Shown here in pieces: positions 17,423 through 29,585 of a DNA stretch of 64,000 nucleotides. Below the pieces are notes generated by a model. It saw nothing but the letters and a program-made list of their open reading frames with translations, did not search any database and was not told where the DNA came from. Each line of letters starts with the position of its first letter. Position 1 is the first letter of the stretch. The position numbers were made by a program, and so were the translations under genes. The DNA comes from a bacterium (lineage in GTDB: Bacteria; Planctomycetota; UBA1135; UBA2386): positions 434,001-498,000 of the forward strand of contig JAUILN010000008.1 in the NCBI GenBank assembly GCA_030432695.1. The letters are read 5' to 3'.

Positions 17423-20400
17423 ATGCTGGCCCACACCCTGACCGCCCTGCTCGCCCTGGGGAACCTCGCCGCGGTCGCCGCCGCACCGCAGGACCCCGAA
17501 CCCTCGCCCGCCGTGCCCGCGTTGCTCGCCGAGGCCCGCGGCGCGCTCGAGGCCGGTGAACTCGAGCGGGCACGCAAGGTCCTACAGCGCGCGCTCGAAC
17601 GCGACCCGCTGAACCTCGACGGCCTGGCGCTGTCGTCGGAGGTCGCGCGCGCCGCCGAGGACCTCGACCGCGCGGTGCACGACCTGCACATCTGGGTCGA
17701 GACCCACGACGGCCGGCCGCGGACCTACCAGGACCGCAAGCAGCGCACAGCGCTCGGCAAGACCCTCGAGGAACTCGACCCCGAGGCGGAGTCCTGGTCG
17801 AAGCTGCAGACCCGCTACGTCCGCGGCCTCGCCTCCCTCGCCAAGGAGTACCAGCGGCGCAAGGACCTGCTCGGCGCGCTCGACGTGTGGGCCCACGTGA
17901 TGCAGGTCGACCCGACCTACGCCGCGGCCCCCAAGGCGATCGCCGAGATCCGCCGCACCGGTGGTGCCGAGGTCGCGATCGAGGACATCTTCGCCGGCGC
18001 CGGCGATCCCACCGAGGGTCTGTCCGACGCCGAGCTGAAGGAGGTCGATGCGCGCCACGCCGAGTGGGACAAGGCCTGGACCAAGGAGACCGACAACTAC
18101 CGCTACAAGACCGACGCCGGCAAGCTGGTCCTGGAGACCTCGTCGATCGCGATGGAGCAGATGAACCGCTTCTACCGACGGTTCTTCCGCTTCATGGAGG
18201 ACGGCGGCAAGACCCCGCAGATCGAGATCCGGATCTTCAAGAACCGCGACGAGTACCTGGAGCTCGGCTCCAACCCGGTCGAGTGGTCGGGCGGCCAGTT
18301 CACCGGCAGTGCGGTCGAGACCTACGTCGGCGGCGTCAGCGGCAACGACGGGATCCGGTCGATGTACCAGACCCTGTTCCACGAGGCCGCCCACCAGTTC
18401 GTCAGCCTGACCGGACCGTTCGTGCCCGGCTGGCTCAACGAGGCCCACGCGTCGTTCTTCGAAGGCTGCACGATCCTCAGCAACGGCAGCGTGCGCTGGA
18501 ACCAGGTCCCGCCCGGCCGCCTGTTCCCGTTGGCGCAGCGGATGGAGGGCGGCTGGATGACGAGTGCGGGCGAGGTCGCGGCCGGCGGCGACGGCGAGTT
18601 CCCCGAACCGACGCGGGCGCCGCCGTTCGCGATGGTGGTGCGCGGCGACTACGCCTGGGGACCACCGTGGTACGCGCCGACCTGGGGCGTCGTGTACTTC
18701 CTCTACAACTACCGCGACGACGAGGGCCGCACCGTGTGGCGCGACGCGCTGCACGAGTACTACACCTCGTTCAAGCGCGGCCGCCCCGAGGACCCGATCC
18801 TGCACTTCGAGGAGACGGTGCTCACCGCGAAGCTGTCACCGGTGAAGACCCTCGCCGAGCTCGACCCGATCTGGAAGGCCTGGATCCTGGAGCTCCGCGA
18901 CCGGATGACCGGCAAGAGCGACGGCGGCTCGCAGCTGCTGAAGTGGGCCGACGCGGCGCTCGAGCGCGGTGAGCAGGAGCTGGCGCTGGAGTTCCTGCTG
19001 GAGGCCCGCGACAGCCTCGGCGCCGACCCCGACCTGCTCTGGAAGACCGCCGAGCTGCTGCAGGACCTCGGCGAGAAGTCGCGCGCCGCCGCGACCTACC
19101 GCGAGTTCCGTCGTGAACTCGAACTGCGCGGTCTGTCGGGCGAGGACCCGCGCCACGACGAGAGCCTGAAGCGCATCGAACGCCTCGACCCCTTGGTGGT
19201 CCGTTACCGCAACCTCAAGAAGGAGCTCGCCGACGACGGCCTCGCGCTGGCCAAGGGCTACGAGGGCCGCGAGCTGGTGACGATGGCGCTGGAGATCGCG
19301 CGGCGGATGAGCGCCAGCTTCTCGATCCCTGCAGCCCTCGACTACTACATCGAGCTCGCCGAGCGCACCGGCAAGAGCCTGGCGCGCTGGCGCGTCGCCT
19401 ACGACGAGCGCTCGCTCGACGGCTGGTCGGGCAACGCCGACAGCTACCAGGCCTACGGCGCGACGATCCGCGCCGACGTGCCGCCCGACCCGAGCGACCC
19501 CAAGAAGGTGCTGACGCAGATGCTGATCTGCGACGTGCCGTTCGACGCCGACTACTCGCTGGAGAGCGAGCTGCAGATCCCGCTGGCCGACGGCGGCGAG
19601 CCGGCCGGCAACCTCGCCGGCCTGTGCTTCGGCCGCAAGGGCGACCAGGACCACCACGCGGTGCTGCTGTTCCCGCAGGGCTACCTCGACATCGCCACCA
19701 ACCGCGGCGGCACCTGGCAGATCCGCGACCACCGCTCGGTGCCGTTCAGCCACGGCGCCTGGCACAAGCTGCGCATCGACGTGACCGGCAAGAGCCTCGA
19801 CGTCTACCTCGACGACCTCTACGTGCGCAGCCTGGAGTTCCGATCGGCCGACGTGATCCGCGGCGGCTTCGGCCTGGCGACCGGGCCGGGTCGCGCGCTG
19901 TATCGCAACATCCGCATCCTGGCCCGCGACCCGCACGATCCCGCCGCGCGCATCGAGCGCCAGCTCGCGATGAAGAAGGTGCTGGCCGATGCCTCGCTGC
20001 GTCAGGAGGGCGCGTTCGCCGGCTTCGAGCCACCGGAGCTGGCGGTGGAGTGGCAGCGCGGCGAGCCGACCACGTTGGCCGCACTCCGTGGCCGGCCGGT
20101 GCTGCTCGCCTTCTGGACACCCGCCGCCGAGAAGGTCATCCCCTGCGCGGCCTACCTCGAGAACCTGATCGAACGCGGCGCCGACGCCGAGCTGCAGACC
20201 ATCGTGGTCTGCGATGCCGGCACCTCGCCGGCCCAGCTCCAGGCCGCGCTGGCCGGGCACCCGCTGGAAGGTGCGCGGCTGGCGATCGACGAGCGCCGCG
20301 GCACCACCTACGACCGCTTCTACGTGAAGCCCGGCTTCCACGGACTGCCACGGTTCCTGCTGATCGACCGCGCGGGACGGGTCCGCTTCGAAGGCGATCC

Positions 20401-20491
20401 GGGCCTGACGGCGGGCGAGGGTTGGTCCCCGGAGGCCGGTCCGACCTACGTCGACGAGCCGTTCGACGAGCTGGTGGGCCGCGGGCGCTGA
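17423..20491 (+). CDS. Large secreted TPR / gluzincin-like protease / LamG-like / thioredoxin-fold fusion
   Basis: This 1022-residue protein has a signal peptide (MLAHTLTALLALGNLAAVAA). TPR-like helices (about 30-190) include 'ALEAGELERARKVLQRALER'. A zinc-metallopeptidase-like region has HEAAH at about 319-323 and a downstream glutamate in 'GWLNEAHASFFEG', as in gluzincins. More TPR-like helices follow (about 500-640). A DUF1080/LamG-like jelly roll lies at about 650-835 ('GGFGLATGPGRALYRNIRIL'). Last is an AhpC/TlpA-like thioredoxin fold at about 866-1015 that lacks a CxxC pair: only 'KVIPCAAY' is present. The ATG is the first with a signal peptide in a frame that stays open far upstream. 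It is probably an extracytoplasmic peptidase or scaffold; substrate unknown. Confidence 0.75.
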   Translation: MLAHTLTALLALGNLAAVAAAPQDPEPSPAVPALLAEARGALEAGELERARKVLQRALERDPLNLDGLALSSEVARAAEDLDRAVHDLHIWVETHDGRPRTYQDRKQRTALGKTLEELDPEAESWSKLQTRYVRGLASLAKEYQRRKDLLGALDVWAHVMQVDPTYAAAPKAIAEIRRTGGAEVAIEDIFAGAGDPTEGLSDAELKEVDARHAEWDKAWTKETDNYRYKTDAGKLVLETSSIAMEQMNRFYRRFFRFMEDGGKTPQIEIRIFKNRDEYLELGSNPVEWSGGQFTGSAVETYVGGVSGNDGIRSMYQTLFHEAAHQFVSLTGPFVPGWLNEAHASFFEGCTILSNGSVRWNQVPPGRLFPLAQRMEGGWMTSAGEVAAGGDGEFPEPTRAPPFAMVVRGDYAWGPPWYAPTWGVVYFLYNYRDDEGRTVWRDALHEYYTSFKRGRPEDPILHFEETVLTAKLSPVKTLAELDPIWKAWILELRDRMTGKSDGGSQLLKWADAALERGEQELALEFLLEARDSLGADPDLLWKTAELLQDLGEKSRAAATYREFRRELELRGLSGEDPRHDESLKRIERLDPLVVRYRNLKKELADDGLALAKGYEGRELVTMALEIARRMSASFSIPAALDYYIELAERTGKSLARWRVAYDERSLDGWSGNADSYQAYGATIRADVPPDPSDPKKVLTQMLICDVPFDADYSLESELQIPLADGGEPAGNLAGLCFGRKGDQDHHAVLLFPQGYLDIATNRGGTWQIRDHRSVPFSHGAWHKLRIDVTGKSLDVYLDDLYVRSLEFRSADVIRGGFGLATGPGRALYRNIRILARDPHDPAARIERQLAMKKVLADASLRQEGAFAGFEPPELAVEWQRGEPTTLAALRGRPVLLAFWTPAAEKVIPCAAYLENLIERGADAELQTIVVCDAGTSPAQLQAALAGHPLEGARLAIDERRGTTYDRFYVKPGFHGLPRFLLIDRAGRVRFEGDPGLTAGEGWSPEAGPTYVDEPFDELVGRGR

Positions 20492-20656
20492 TCGGAGACC
20501 GATCGCCTCGCCCGCCCTCCCACCGAGACGGCTCTTGGCGCTGCGGTCCCGCCGACCACTGCGGGCCGACTCGGAACGCAGGCCCGAGCACGGAGTGCAC
20601 CGCCCCTGTTCGTGTCGGCGGGCTTCGCGCACCATGCGATGGTGTTCGGTGCATCG

Positions 20657-23029
20657 ATGCGAAGTCGCGCGGGCTGGGCCGCCATGCTCCTGTTGGGGGC
20701 CGTGGCGTGGCTGCTGCTCGATCCGCTGGCGTGGCGCGGTCCACCCCGCCCCCCGGCCGGAGCGGAGCCTCCCCCACCTGTCGCCAGCTCCCTCGACGCC
20801 GAGCCCCTCCCCGCCGATCGACCGGGGGCACGCGCCAAGCTCGACCCGGGCGGGGCAGCGGAGACCCGCTCGATGGTCCCGCGGCCTGCCGCTGACGATG
20901 CCCGGCTCGTCGTCCGGCTCCGAGCACGGGGGACCGGCGAGCCGTTGGCCGGAGTGGCGGTGCTCGGCTACGGATTCGAGAACGGCCGCTCCTTCGCGGG
21001 TCGTAGCGACGAGCGGGGCGAGGCGGTCTTCGAACGGCTGCTTCCGGGCACCTACTCCCTGCAGCTGGCACCAGCGGAGTCGGTGGAGGTCGGCCCCGAC
21101 CAAGAGACCCGGTACGAGCTGGAGCTCGAGCCTCTGGCAATCATCCGCGGCGAGGTCGTGGACGAGTCGGATCGGCCGGTTCCCGGAGCGAAGGTGCGGC
21201 TCACCGACCACGACTTCTCGTCGACGCACTCCGTCACGGTGGCCGAGACCGCAGCCGACGGTCGGTTCACCTGCACCACCTTCGTCGAAGGCAGCTGGCT
21301 GTTCGTGTCGGCGATCGGGTTCCAGATCTCGCCGGTCTACGACCTGTATCCGGCACCCGGGGAGCCGGCTCCCGGCAGAGTGGAGTTGAGGATCAGACTG
21401 CGGCGCCCCTCGGTGGCGACGGTGTCGGGGGTGGTGGTGGATGCCGCGACCGGAAGCCCGGTGAGCGAAGCGGCGGTCTGGTTGGAACCCGGCCTGCCGC
21501 CACGGCCCGGGGAGGAATCCTCGGCGCGGGATCCGGTGGTCATGCCGCTCCGGAACACCCTCAGCGACGACCAGGGCCGCTTCGCATTCGTCGACCTGGG
21601 AGCCGGCGAGGCAGCTCTCTGGGCTCGTGCCAGAGGCTTCGGCCAGGAGCAGAGCCTGGTGGAACTCCGCTCGCCGGCCGTCACGGGACTGCGCATCGCG
21701 CTCGGTGCTCCGCTCATCCTGCACGGCCGGGTCGTCGACGACGAAGGTACGCCCTTGGTCGGCGCCCGCCTGAGCGCCGGGGAGCTCACCAGGCCATCGT
21801 TCGTGCACACCCGGACGGCGGCCGGGGGGCACTTCACCCTGGTTCCGCTGCCCGACCGCACGCTCCAACTCCATGCCTTCGCCGAGGGCTACCGGACCGT
21901 GCACCGGCGACTGCGGGTACCGAGCGGATCCACGCAGCTCGTCCAGGAGCTGGTGATGCCGCGGGAGCGGGAGCTCCCCGGAACGCTGCTCGACGAGCGA
22001 GGGCAACCGCTCGCCGGCTGGTGGCTCTCCGCCCGGGACCCCGCAGGCCCCACCGCCCGATCCGATTCCGACGGCGAGTTCGTCCTCGACGCCCGCGAAG
22101 CGCCGGAGCTGTTCGGCAGCATCGAACCCGCAGGTCGGGCCGCGGGCGACGCGGCGCCCCAGCGTCTGGTCCGGGATCCCGCTCCCGGACCGAACGGCCG
22201 ATGGATCTGGCGCGCGCGCCGGGCCGACTCGGCCAGCGCGATACTCGCAGGTCGCATCGAGACCGATCCGGACGTCGAGGATCCGAAGGCGGATCTGACT
22301 CTCCGCATTCCCGGCACCCGATGGGAGGCCCGCGTGCCGCTCCGGTTCCTGCCAGGCCCACCCGCGGGTCGGTTCGAGACCGGACCCTGGCCGCCCGGAA
22401 CCTACGCGCCACGCGTGTCGCACGGCGAGCGGGAGACCCGGATCGGCTGGCTGGATCTGGCGCCGGTCACGCTCCGGGCCCAGGAACGACACGACCTCGG
22501 GACGGTCACCGTTCCGGCAGCGGTTCCCCTCGAACTGGAGGTGGTCCGCCCCGACGGCGTGGGTTGGTCGGGCCTGTGGCTGCGACTGCTGACGCTGCCC
22601 GAAGCGAGCCCGGTGCCAGCCGAGCTGTCGGAGCACGGCCAACTCCGCGCCTTCCCCCTCCGCCCGGGACGCTACCGCCTCCAGGTCCAGGGCGCGGGGG
22701 TGGAGCCGTGGAGCGAAGAGATCGAACTCCGACCCGCCACCCCGGAGCGGGTGGTCTGCCTGCTGGAACCGGCATCCGACCTCATCCTCACCGCCGCCGG
22801 TGCAGGCCTGGAGTCTCTGCCCCGTCACCTGCACCTGCTCGTGGAGGATCCCGAGACCGACCGGCTGCGGTATCGCATCCCGATCGCCCGCAGCGGACTC
22901 GTGGCCGACGGCGTGTGCCTGGGCCTTCCGGACGGACGGCATCGGATCCGCCTCGCCGAGGTCGAGACGGCCCGACCGATCGACGTGCTGGCCGGGCACG
23001 AGGAACGGGTGGAATTCCGGATCGACTGA
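20657..23029 (+). CDS. Membrane-anchored protein with carboxypeptidase-regulatory-like repeats
   Basis: The 790-residue product begins with a single hydrophobic segment (MRSRAGWAAMLLLGAVAWLLL) acting as signal or anchor, then a proline-rich linker. Several carboxypeptidase-regulatory-like/CnaB-type beta sandwiches follow, recognisable by 'GxVVDxxxxPVxGAxV' and 'T-x-x-DGxF' patterns: 'GEVVDESDRPVPGAKVRL', 'GVVVDAATGSPVSEAAV', 'GRVVDDEGTPLVGARLSAG', 'GTLLDERGQPLAGWWLSA'. There are at least five such units. No enzymatic motif is visible. In-frame alternatives at 20612 (GTG) and 20639 (ATG) only add residues before the hydrophobic segment. Similar units occur in the proteins at 41038 and 45871 in this window. 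Confidence 0.75.
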   Translation: MRSRAGWAAMLLLGAVAWLLLDPLAWRGPPRPPAGAEPPPPVASSLDAEPLPADRPGARAKLDPGGAAETRSMVPRPAADDARLVVRLRARGTGEPLAGVAVLGYGFENGRSFAGRSDERGEAVFERLLPGTYSLQLAPAESVEVGPDQETRYELELEPLAIIRGEVVDESDRPVPGAKVRLTDHDFSSTHSVTVAETAADGRFTCTTFVEGSWLFVSAIGFQISPVYDLYPAPGEPAPGRVELRIRLRRPSVATVSGVVVDAATGSPVSEAAVWLEPGLPPRPGEESSARDPVVMPLRNTLSDDQGRFAFVDLGAGEAALWARARGFGQEQSLVELRSPAVTGLRIALGAPLILHGRVVDDEGTPLVGARLSAGELTRPSFVHTRTAAGGHFTLVPLPDRTLQLHAFAEGYRTVHRRLRVPSGSTQLVQELVMPRERELPGTLLDERGQPLAGWWLSARDPAGPTARSDSDGEFVLDAREAPELFGSIEPAGRAAGDAAPQRLVRDPAPGPNGRWIWRARRADSASAILAGRIETDPDVEDPKADLTLRIPGTRWEARVPLRFLPGPPAGRFETGPWPPGTYAPRVSHGERETRIGWLDLAPVTLRAQERHDLGTVTVPAAVPLELEVVRPDGVGWSGLWLRLLTLPEASPVPAELSEHGQLRAFPLRPGRYRLQVQGAGVEPWSEEIELRPATPERVVCLLEPASDLILTAAGAGLESLPRHLHLLVEDPETDRLRYRIPIARSGLVADGVCLGLPDGRHRIRLAEVETARPIDVLAGHEERVEFRID

Positions 23030-23095
23030 TCGTGCCACTCGCAGCCGACGCCGGATCCCACACCAGGCTCCGGCTCGGGCCCTCCCCGGTGCCGA

Positions 23096-23821
23096 TCAAT
23101 CCACACGCAGCTCCCGGAACGCGGTCCGCGCCATCCCCTTGCCGAAGGCCCAGCCGTTCCGCGGCGTGTCGCGGAAGCCGCCCTCCACCGAGCGCGCGGG
23201 CAGGATCAGCTCGAGCAGCCAGTCGCGGTGTGCGGCGCGCTCCTCCTCCGTCAGCTCGCCCACGGCCGTCGCCGCGGTCGCGTAGTCGAAGAACAGGTCG
23301 TGGCAGCCCTGGCCGTCGGGACCGGCGTGCATGAGCACCTTGCCGCGTTCCTTGTCGTAGCTCTGCCGGTGGTCACGGAAGATCGCGAGAGCCTCGCGCA
23401 GCCGGTCGAGGTCGGAGCGCCCACCGCGCAGCGGCGCGAGTTCGCAGAGCGGTCCCCGACCCGCGGCACCGGACTGACCGGTCGTGCCGTTGCCGGGCTG
23501 CGTGCCGACCATGTAGTCGAAGGCGCCGTTGTCGTTGCGACCCCGCTCGATGCAGTCGAGCCCCTGCTCGAGAACCTCCGCCTCGACACGAACCCCCATG
23601 AACCGCGCGCCGATCGCCTCCGCCCGCGGTCGACGCACGAGGTCCAGCCGGTCGGACGCGCCACCGTCCGCAGCGGGTGCGAACCGCCACTCCTTGCCGG
23701 GGCGGCTCACCCGCACACCCCAGTCCGCGCGGACCTGCGAGTCCGGTTCCTGGCCGGTTGCCGTCGCAGCCAAGGACAGGCCCAGCAGGCAGGCCAACGC
23801 GTCTCCGAAGGGGCGGCTCAT
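23096..23821 (-). CDS. Secreted alpha/alpha-toroid-like protein (prenyltransferase/squalene-oxidase repeat type)
   Basis: The 241-residue product has a signal peptide (MSRPFGDALACLLGLSLAAT). It has a helical body with 'RGRNDNGAFDYMVG', a glycine/serine stretch 'GQSGAAGRGPLCELAPLRGG' and 'GCHDLFFDYATAATAVGELT'. This spacing is reminiscent of prenyltransferase/squalene-oxidase-repeat proteins common in planctomycetes ('DGGF' turns between helix pairs), usually of unknown function. It is the last gene of an apparent operon with the DUF1501 and PSD1 genes: 55 bases separate it from the upstream stop. The frame opens 11 codons earlier, but this ATG gives the signal peptide directly. Confidence 0.6.
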   Translation of the reverse strand: MSRPFGDALACLLGLSLAATATGQEPDSQVRADWGVRVSRPGKEWRFAPAADGGASDRLDLVRRPRAEAIGARFMGVRVEAEVLEQGLDCIERGRNDNGAFDYMVGTQPGNGTTGQSGAAGRGPLCELAPLRGGRSDLDRLREALAIFRDHRQSYDKERGKVLMHAGPDGQGCHDLFFDYATAATAVGELTEEERAAHRDWLLELILPARSVEGGFRDTPRNGWAFGKGMARTAFRELRVD

Positions 23822-23876
23822 CCCGCCATTCGAACAACGATCGGCCCGCTGCACACGATCTCCTGGGGTTCCGCCC

Positions 23877-25394
23877 CTACGCCAGCAGGTCGTGCATCAC
23901 GTGGCCGTGGATGTCCGTGAGCCGGAAGTCACGCCCCTGGTAGCGGTAGGTCAGCCGCTCGTGGTCGATGCCGAGCAGGTGCAGGATGGTGGCGTTGAGG
24001 TCGTGGACGTGCATCGTGCCCGGCGTCCAGTGCTCCTTCGACGGCTGCGGGGTCAGCGGCTGGCCGTACTCGTCGGCGATGTTGTAGCCGTAGTCGTCGG
24101 TCTGGCCGTAGGTGATGCCGGCCTTCACGCCGCCGCCGGCCAGCCACATCGTGAAGCAGCGCGGGTGGTGGTCGCGGCCGTAGTTCTCGCGGGTGAGCTT
24201 GCCCTGGCAGTAGGCGGTCCGGCCGAACTCGCCGCCCCAGACCACCAGCGTGTCGTCGAGCATGCCGCGCTGTTCGAGGTCGAGGATCAGCGCCGCGCAG
24301 GCCTGGTCGATGTCCTTGCACTGCGAACGGTGTTCGCCGACCAGGTTGCCGTGGGCGTCCCAGCCGCGGTGGAAGATCTGGATGTTGCGGACCCCGCGCT
24401 CGGCCAGACGGCGCGCATTGAGGCAGCAGGCCGCGAACGTGCCGGGCGTCCGGGCGTCCTCGCCGTAGAGCGCGAAGGTCCGCTCGCTCTCCTGGCTGAG
24501 GTCCATCAGCTCGGGCACCGAGGTCTGCATGCGGTACGCCATCTCGTGCTGGCGGATCCGCGCCAGGATCGCGGGGTCGCCGAAGCGCTCGTGCTGGGCC
24601 TCGTTGAGCGCCGAGAGCGCATCGAGCTGGGCCCGGCGGTCGGCACGACTCACGCCCGCGGGATTGGCGAGGAAGAGGACCGGATCGCCCTGGCTGCGCA
24701 GCAGCACCCCCTGGTGGTCGGCCGGGATGAAGCCGGTGCCCCACAGCCGGTTGAACAGGCTCTGCTCGGCGAAGTTCGTGCGCGCGTGCATCACCACGTA
24801 GCCGGGCAGGTCGTCGTTGGCGCGGCCGAGCCCGTAGCTCAGCCACGCGCCGAGGCTCGGCCGACCGGGCACCTGGCTACCGGTCTGTATGTAGGTGATC
24901 GCGGGGTCGTGGTTGATCGCCTCGGTGAACGCGGTGTGGACCACGCAGAGCTTGTCGGCGACCCGCGCGGTGTAGGGCAGCAGCTCGCTCACCCACACGC
25001 CGCGGTCGTTGTTGGCGTAGCGTCTGAACTCGAAGCGGCTCGGACAGACCGGCAGGGTCTTCTGCCCGCTGGTCATCCCGGTGATGCGCTGGCCGTCGCG
25101 GACCTCGGCGGGCAGGTCCTTGCCGAACATCTCCTGCATCTTCGGCTTGTGGTCCCAGAGGTCGTGGTGGCTCGGCCCGCCGCTCATGAACAGGTAGATC
25201 ACCCGCCTGGCGCGCGGCCGGTGGTGCAGGCCATCGCCGACCGCGAGATCGGGCGAGCCGGCGGCGAGGCCTTCGCGGCCGAGCAGGCCCGCCAGCGCGG
25301 CGGTGCCCAGACCCAACGCCGAGCGACCGAACAAGAGTCGGCGCGTGATCGCGAGATCGGCCTCGCGGGCCGGATGCGGATCGAGGTTGGTCAT
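23877..25394 (-). CDS. DUF1501 (sulfatase-like fold) protein with Tat-type leader
   Basis: The 505-residue protein starts MTNLDPHPAREADLAITRRL with a twin-arginine-like leader (RRLLFGRSALGLGTAALAGL), so folded export is likely. DUF1501 landmarks are 'YLFMSGGPSHHDLWDHKP', 'VVHTAFTEAINHDPAI', 'RGVRNIQIFHRGWDAHGN', 'VVWGGEFGRTAYCQGK' and 'NYGRDHHPRCFTMWLAGGGV'. DUF1501 proteins have an alkaline-phosphatase/sulfatase-like fold and in planctomycetes are nearly always encoded next to a PSCyt/PSD1 protein, as here (26 bases after the stop of that gene). The reaction is not established. Histidines and aspartates in the quoted motifs are candidate metal ligands. Confidence 0.9.
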   Translation of the reverse strand: MTNLDPHPAREADLAITRRLLFGRSALGLGTAALAGLLGREGLAAGSPDLAVGDGLHHRPRARRVIYLFMSGGPSHHDLWDHKPKMQEMFGKDLPAEVRDGQRITGMTSGQKTLPVCPSRFEFRRYANNDRGVWVSELLPYTARVADKLCVVHTAFTEAINHDPAITYIQTGSQVPGRPSLGAWLSYGLGRANDDLPGYVVMHARTNFAEQSLFNRLWGTGFIPADHQGVLLRSQGDPVLFLANPAGVSRADRRAQLDALSALNEAQHERFGDPAILARIRQHEMAYRMQTSVPELMDLSQESERTFALYGEDARTPGTFAACCLNARRLAERGVRNIQIFHRGWDAHGNLVGEHRSQCKDIDQACAALILDLEQRGMLDDTLVVWGGEFGRTAYCQGKLTRENYGRDHHPRCFTMWLAGGGVKAGITYGQTDDYGYNIADEYGQPLTPQPSKEHWTPGTMHVHDLNATILHLLGIDHERLTYRYQGRDFRLTDIHGHVMHDLLA

Positions 25395-25420
25395 GGCGAG
25401 GCCCTTCTCGGTGGAACTTC

Positions 25421-28309
<2,889 letters not shown>

Positions 28310-28633
28310 GGTCCACACCGGGAACCATGGTCGGGCAGGCCGATCGTCCCGGCAAGCGCGCACGGCGTGACGAGCCGAACGATGGGCGCTCCCGATTCCC
28401 GGATCGAGACACGCGGCGTCGCGACCCGGCTTGCGAAACCGAGACCACTGGAACTCCGGCAATTCCGCCTACCTCAGTCCGGGATCCGAACCGTCTCCCC
28501 AGTCCCCAGTCCGTCGTCCGGAGACGGAACCTGTGCAGCACGACCGCAGCCACGACCGATGGCTGTCGCGGCCTGCGACACAGTGCTCAAGCGCGGCCCC
28601 GGGAACACCCGATTCCAGGCCTGGAGTCGTTCC
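28310..28633. other. Divergent intergenic region between PSD1 operon and histidine kinase
   Basis: About 324 bases. It must carry promoters for both directions, but none is clear. If the kinase instead starts at the in-frame ATG at 28559, the region shrinks by 75 bases. Confidence 0.4.
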
Positions 28634-29554
28634 GTGTCCATCGCCACCCTGCCCATCGCCAGCGCCCTCGTGGCCGAGTTCCAGGTCGCCCTCGGCGTCC
28701 TGCTGATCACGGCGGGCGTGGCGGTGGGGATGGTGATCGGGCTACGGACTCGGCGCCGCCCGCGGCCAGGTCGCGCCGGAACCGACCGCGGTCGGGAGCT
28801 GGAGCGCGAACTGGCCCAACGCGATCGGCTGGTGGAGAACACCGTCCACGAGCTCCGCACACCACTGACGACGGTGGTGGCCTCGATCGAGATGCTGCGC
28901 GACGGCTACGCGAACACCGAGGAGGAGCGCGGCACGCTGTACGACCAGGCCGCGGCCTCGTGCAATCACCTGATGTTCCTGATCAACGACCTGCTCGACG
29001 CCGCCGCGCTGCGCGCCGGTCAGCTGCGCATCGACAGTGCACCGTGCTACCTCGCGGACGCCATCGACGACACGCTCCGGGCACTGGGCCCGGTCGCCGC
29101 CGCCCGCAACAGCACGCTCGATTCGCTGTGCTGCGACCGGGACCTGCTGGTCCTCGCCGACCCGCACCGCCTGCTCCAGGTCTTGTTCAACCTGACCGGG
29201 AACGCACTGAAGTACTCGCCGGACGGCTCCAGCGTGACCATCCAGGCCGACCGATCCGCGGAAGGCGTCACCATCGAGGTGATGGATCGCGGGATCGGCG
29301 TCGCTGCCGCAGCGGCCCCGGCGCTGTTCGCCCGATTCAGCCGGGTCCACTCCGCGCAGGCGTCCAGCGCCCCGGGCACCGGGCTCGGCCTGCAGCTCTG
29401 CCGCGAGCTGGTCGAGCAGATGGGCGGCCGCATCGGCTACCGACCGCGCGAGGACGGCCCCGGATCGGTGTTCTGGTTCTCGCTGCCGGCCGCGGCGCCA
29501 CGGCAGCGCGGGGCGGAGGCCGAGCAGGCGGCGACGGCGCGCAGCTCGTCGTGA
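28634..29554 (+). CDS. Sensor histidine kinase with one N-terminal transmembrane segment
   Basis: This 306-residue kinase has one hydrophobic segment (about residues 14-37), a short arginine-rich linker, the H-box 'HELRTPLTTVVASIEML' (phospho-acceptor His about 72), an N-box 'LLQVLFNLTGNALKYSPDG', a G1 box 'VMDRGIGV' and a G2 box 'GTGLGLQL'. The catalytic residues look intact. There is no periplasmic sensing domain to speak of, so it may sense within the membrane or through a partner. I chose the GTG at 28634 because GGAG lies 7 bases before it (28623-28626) and it starts just before the membrane segment; an ATG at 28559 is the alternative. No response regulator is adjacent. PhoU genes lie next door on the other strand. 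Confidence 0.88.
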   Translation: MSIATLPIASALVAEFQVALGVLLITAGVAVGMVIGLRTRRRPRPGRAGTDRGRELERELAQRDRLVENTVHELRTPLTTVVASIEMLRDGYANTEEERGTLYDQAAASCNHLMFLINDLLDAAALRAGQLRIDSAPCYLADAIDDTLRALGPVAAARNSTLDSLCCDRDLLVLADPHRLLQVLFNLTGNALKYSPDGSSVTIQADRSAEGVTIEVMDRGIGVAAAAAPALFARFSRVHSAQASSAPGTGLGLQLCRELVEQMGGRIGYRPREDGPGSVFWFSLPAAAPRQRGAEAEQAATARSSS

Positions 29555-29585
29555 ACCGGCAGCCTGTCGTGATCGGTCTGGCCGC

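Noticed and set aside
18836..23038. A 1400-residue minus-strand open frame
   Set aside because: It lies antisense to two well-supported plus-strand genes. The residue composition (V/G/H/R-rich, no domains) is the mirror image expected when a GC-rich gene is read on the other strand.
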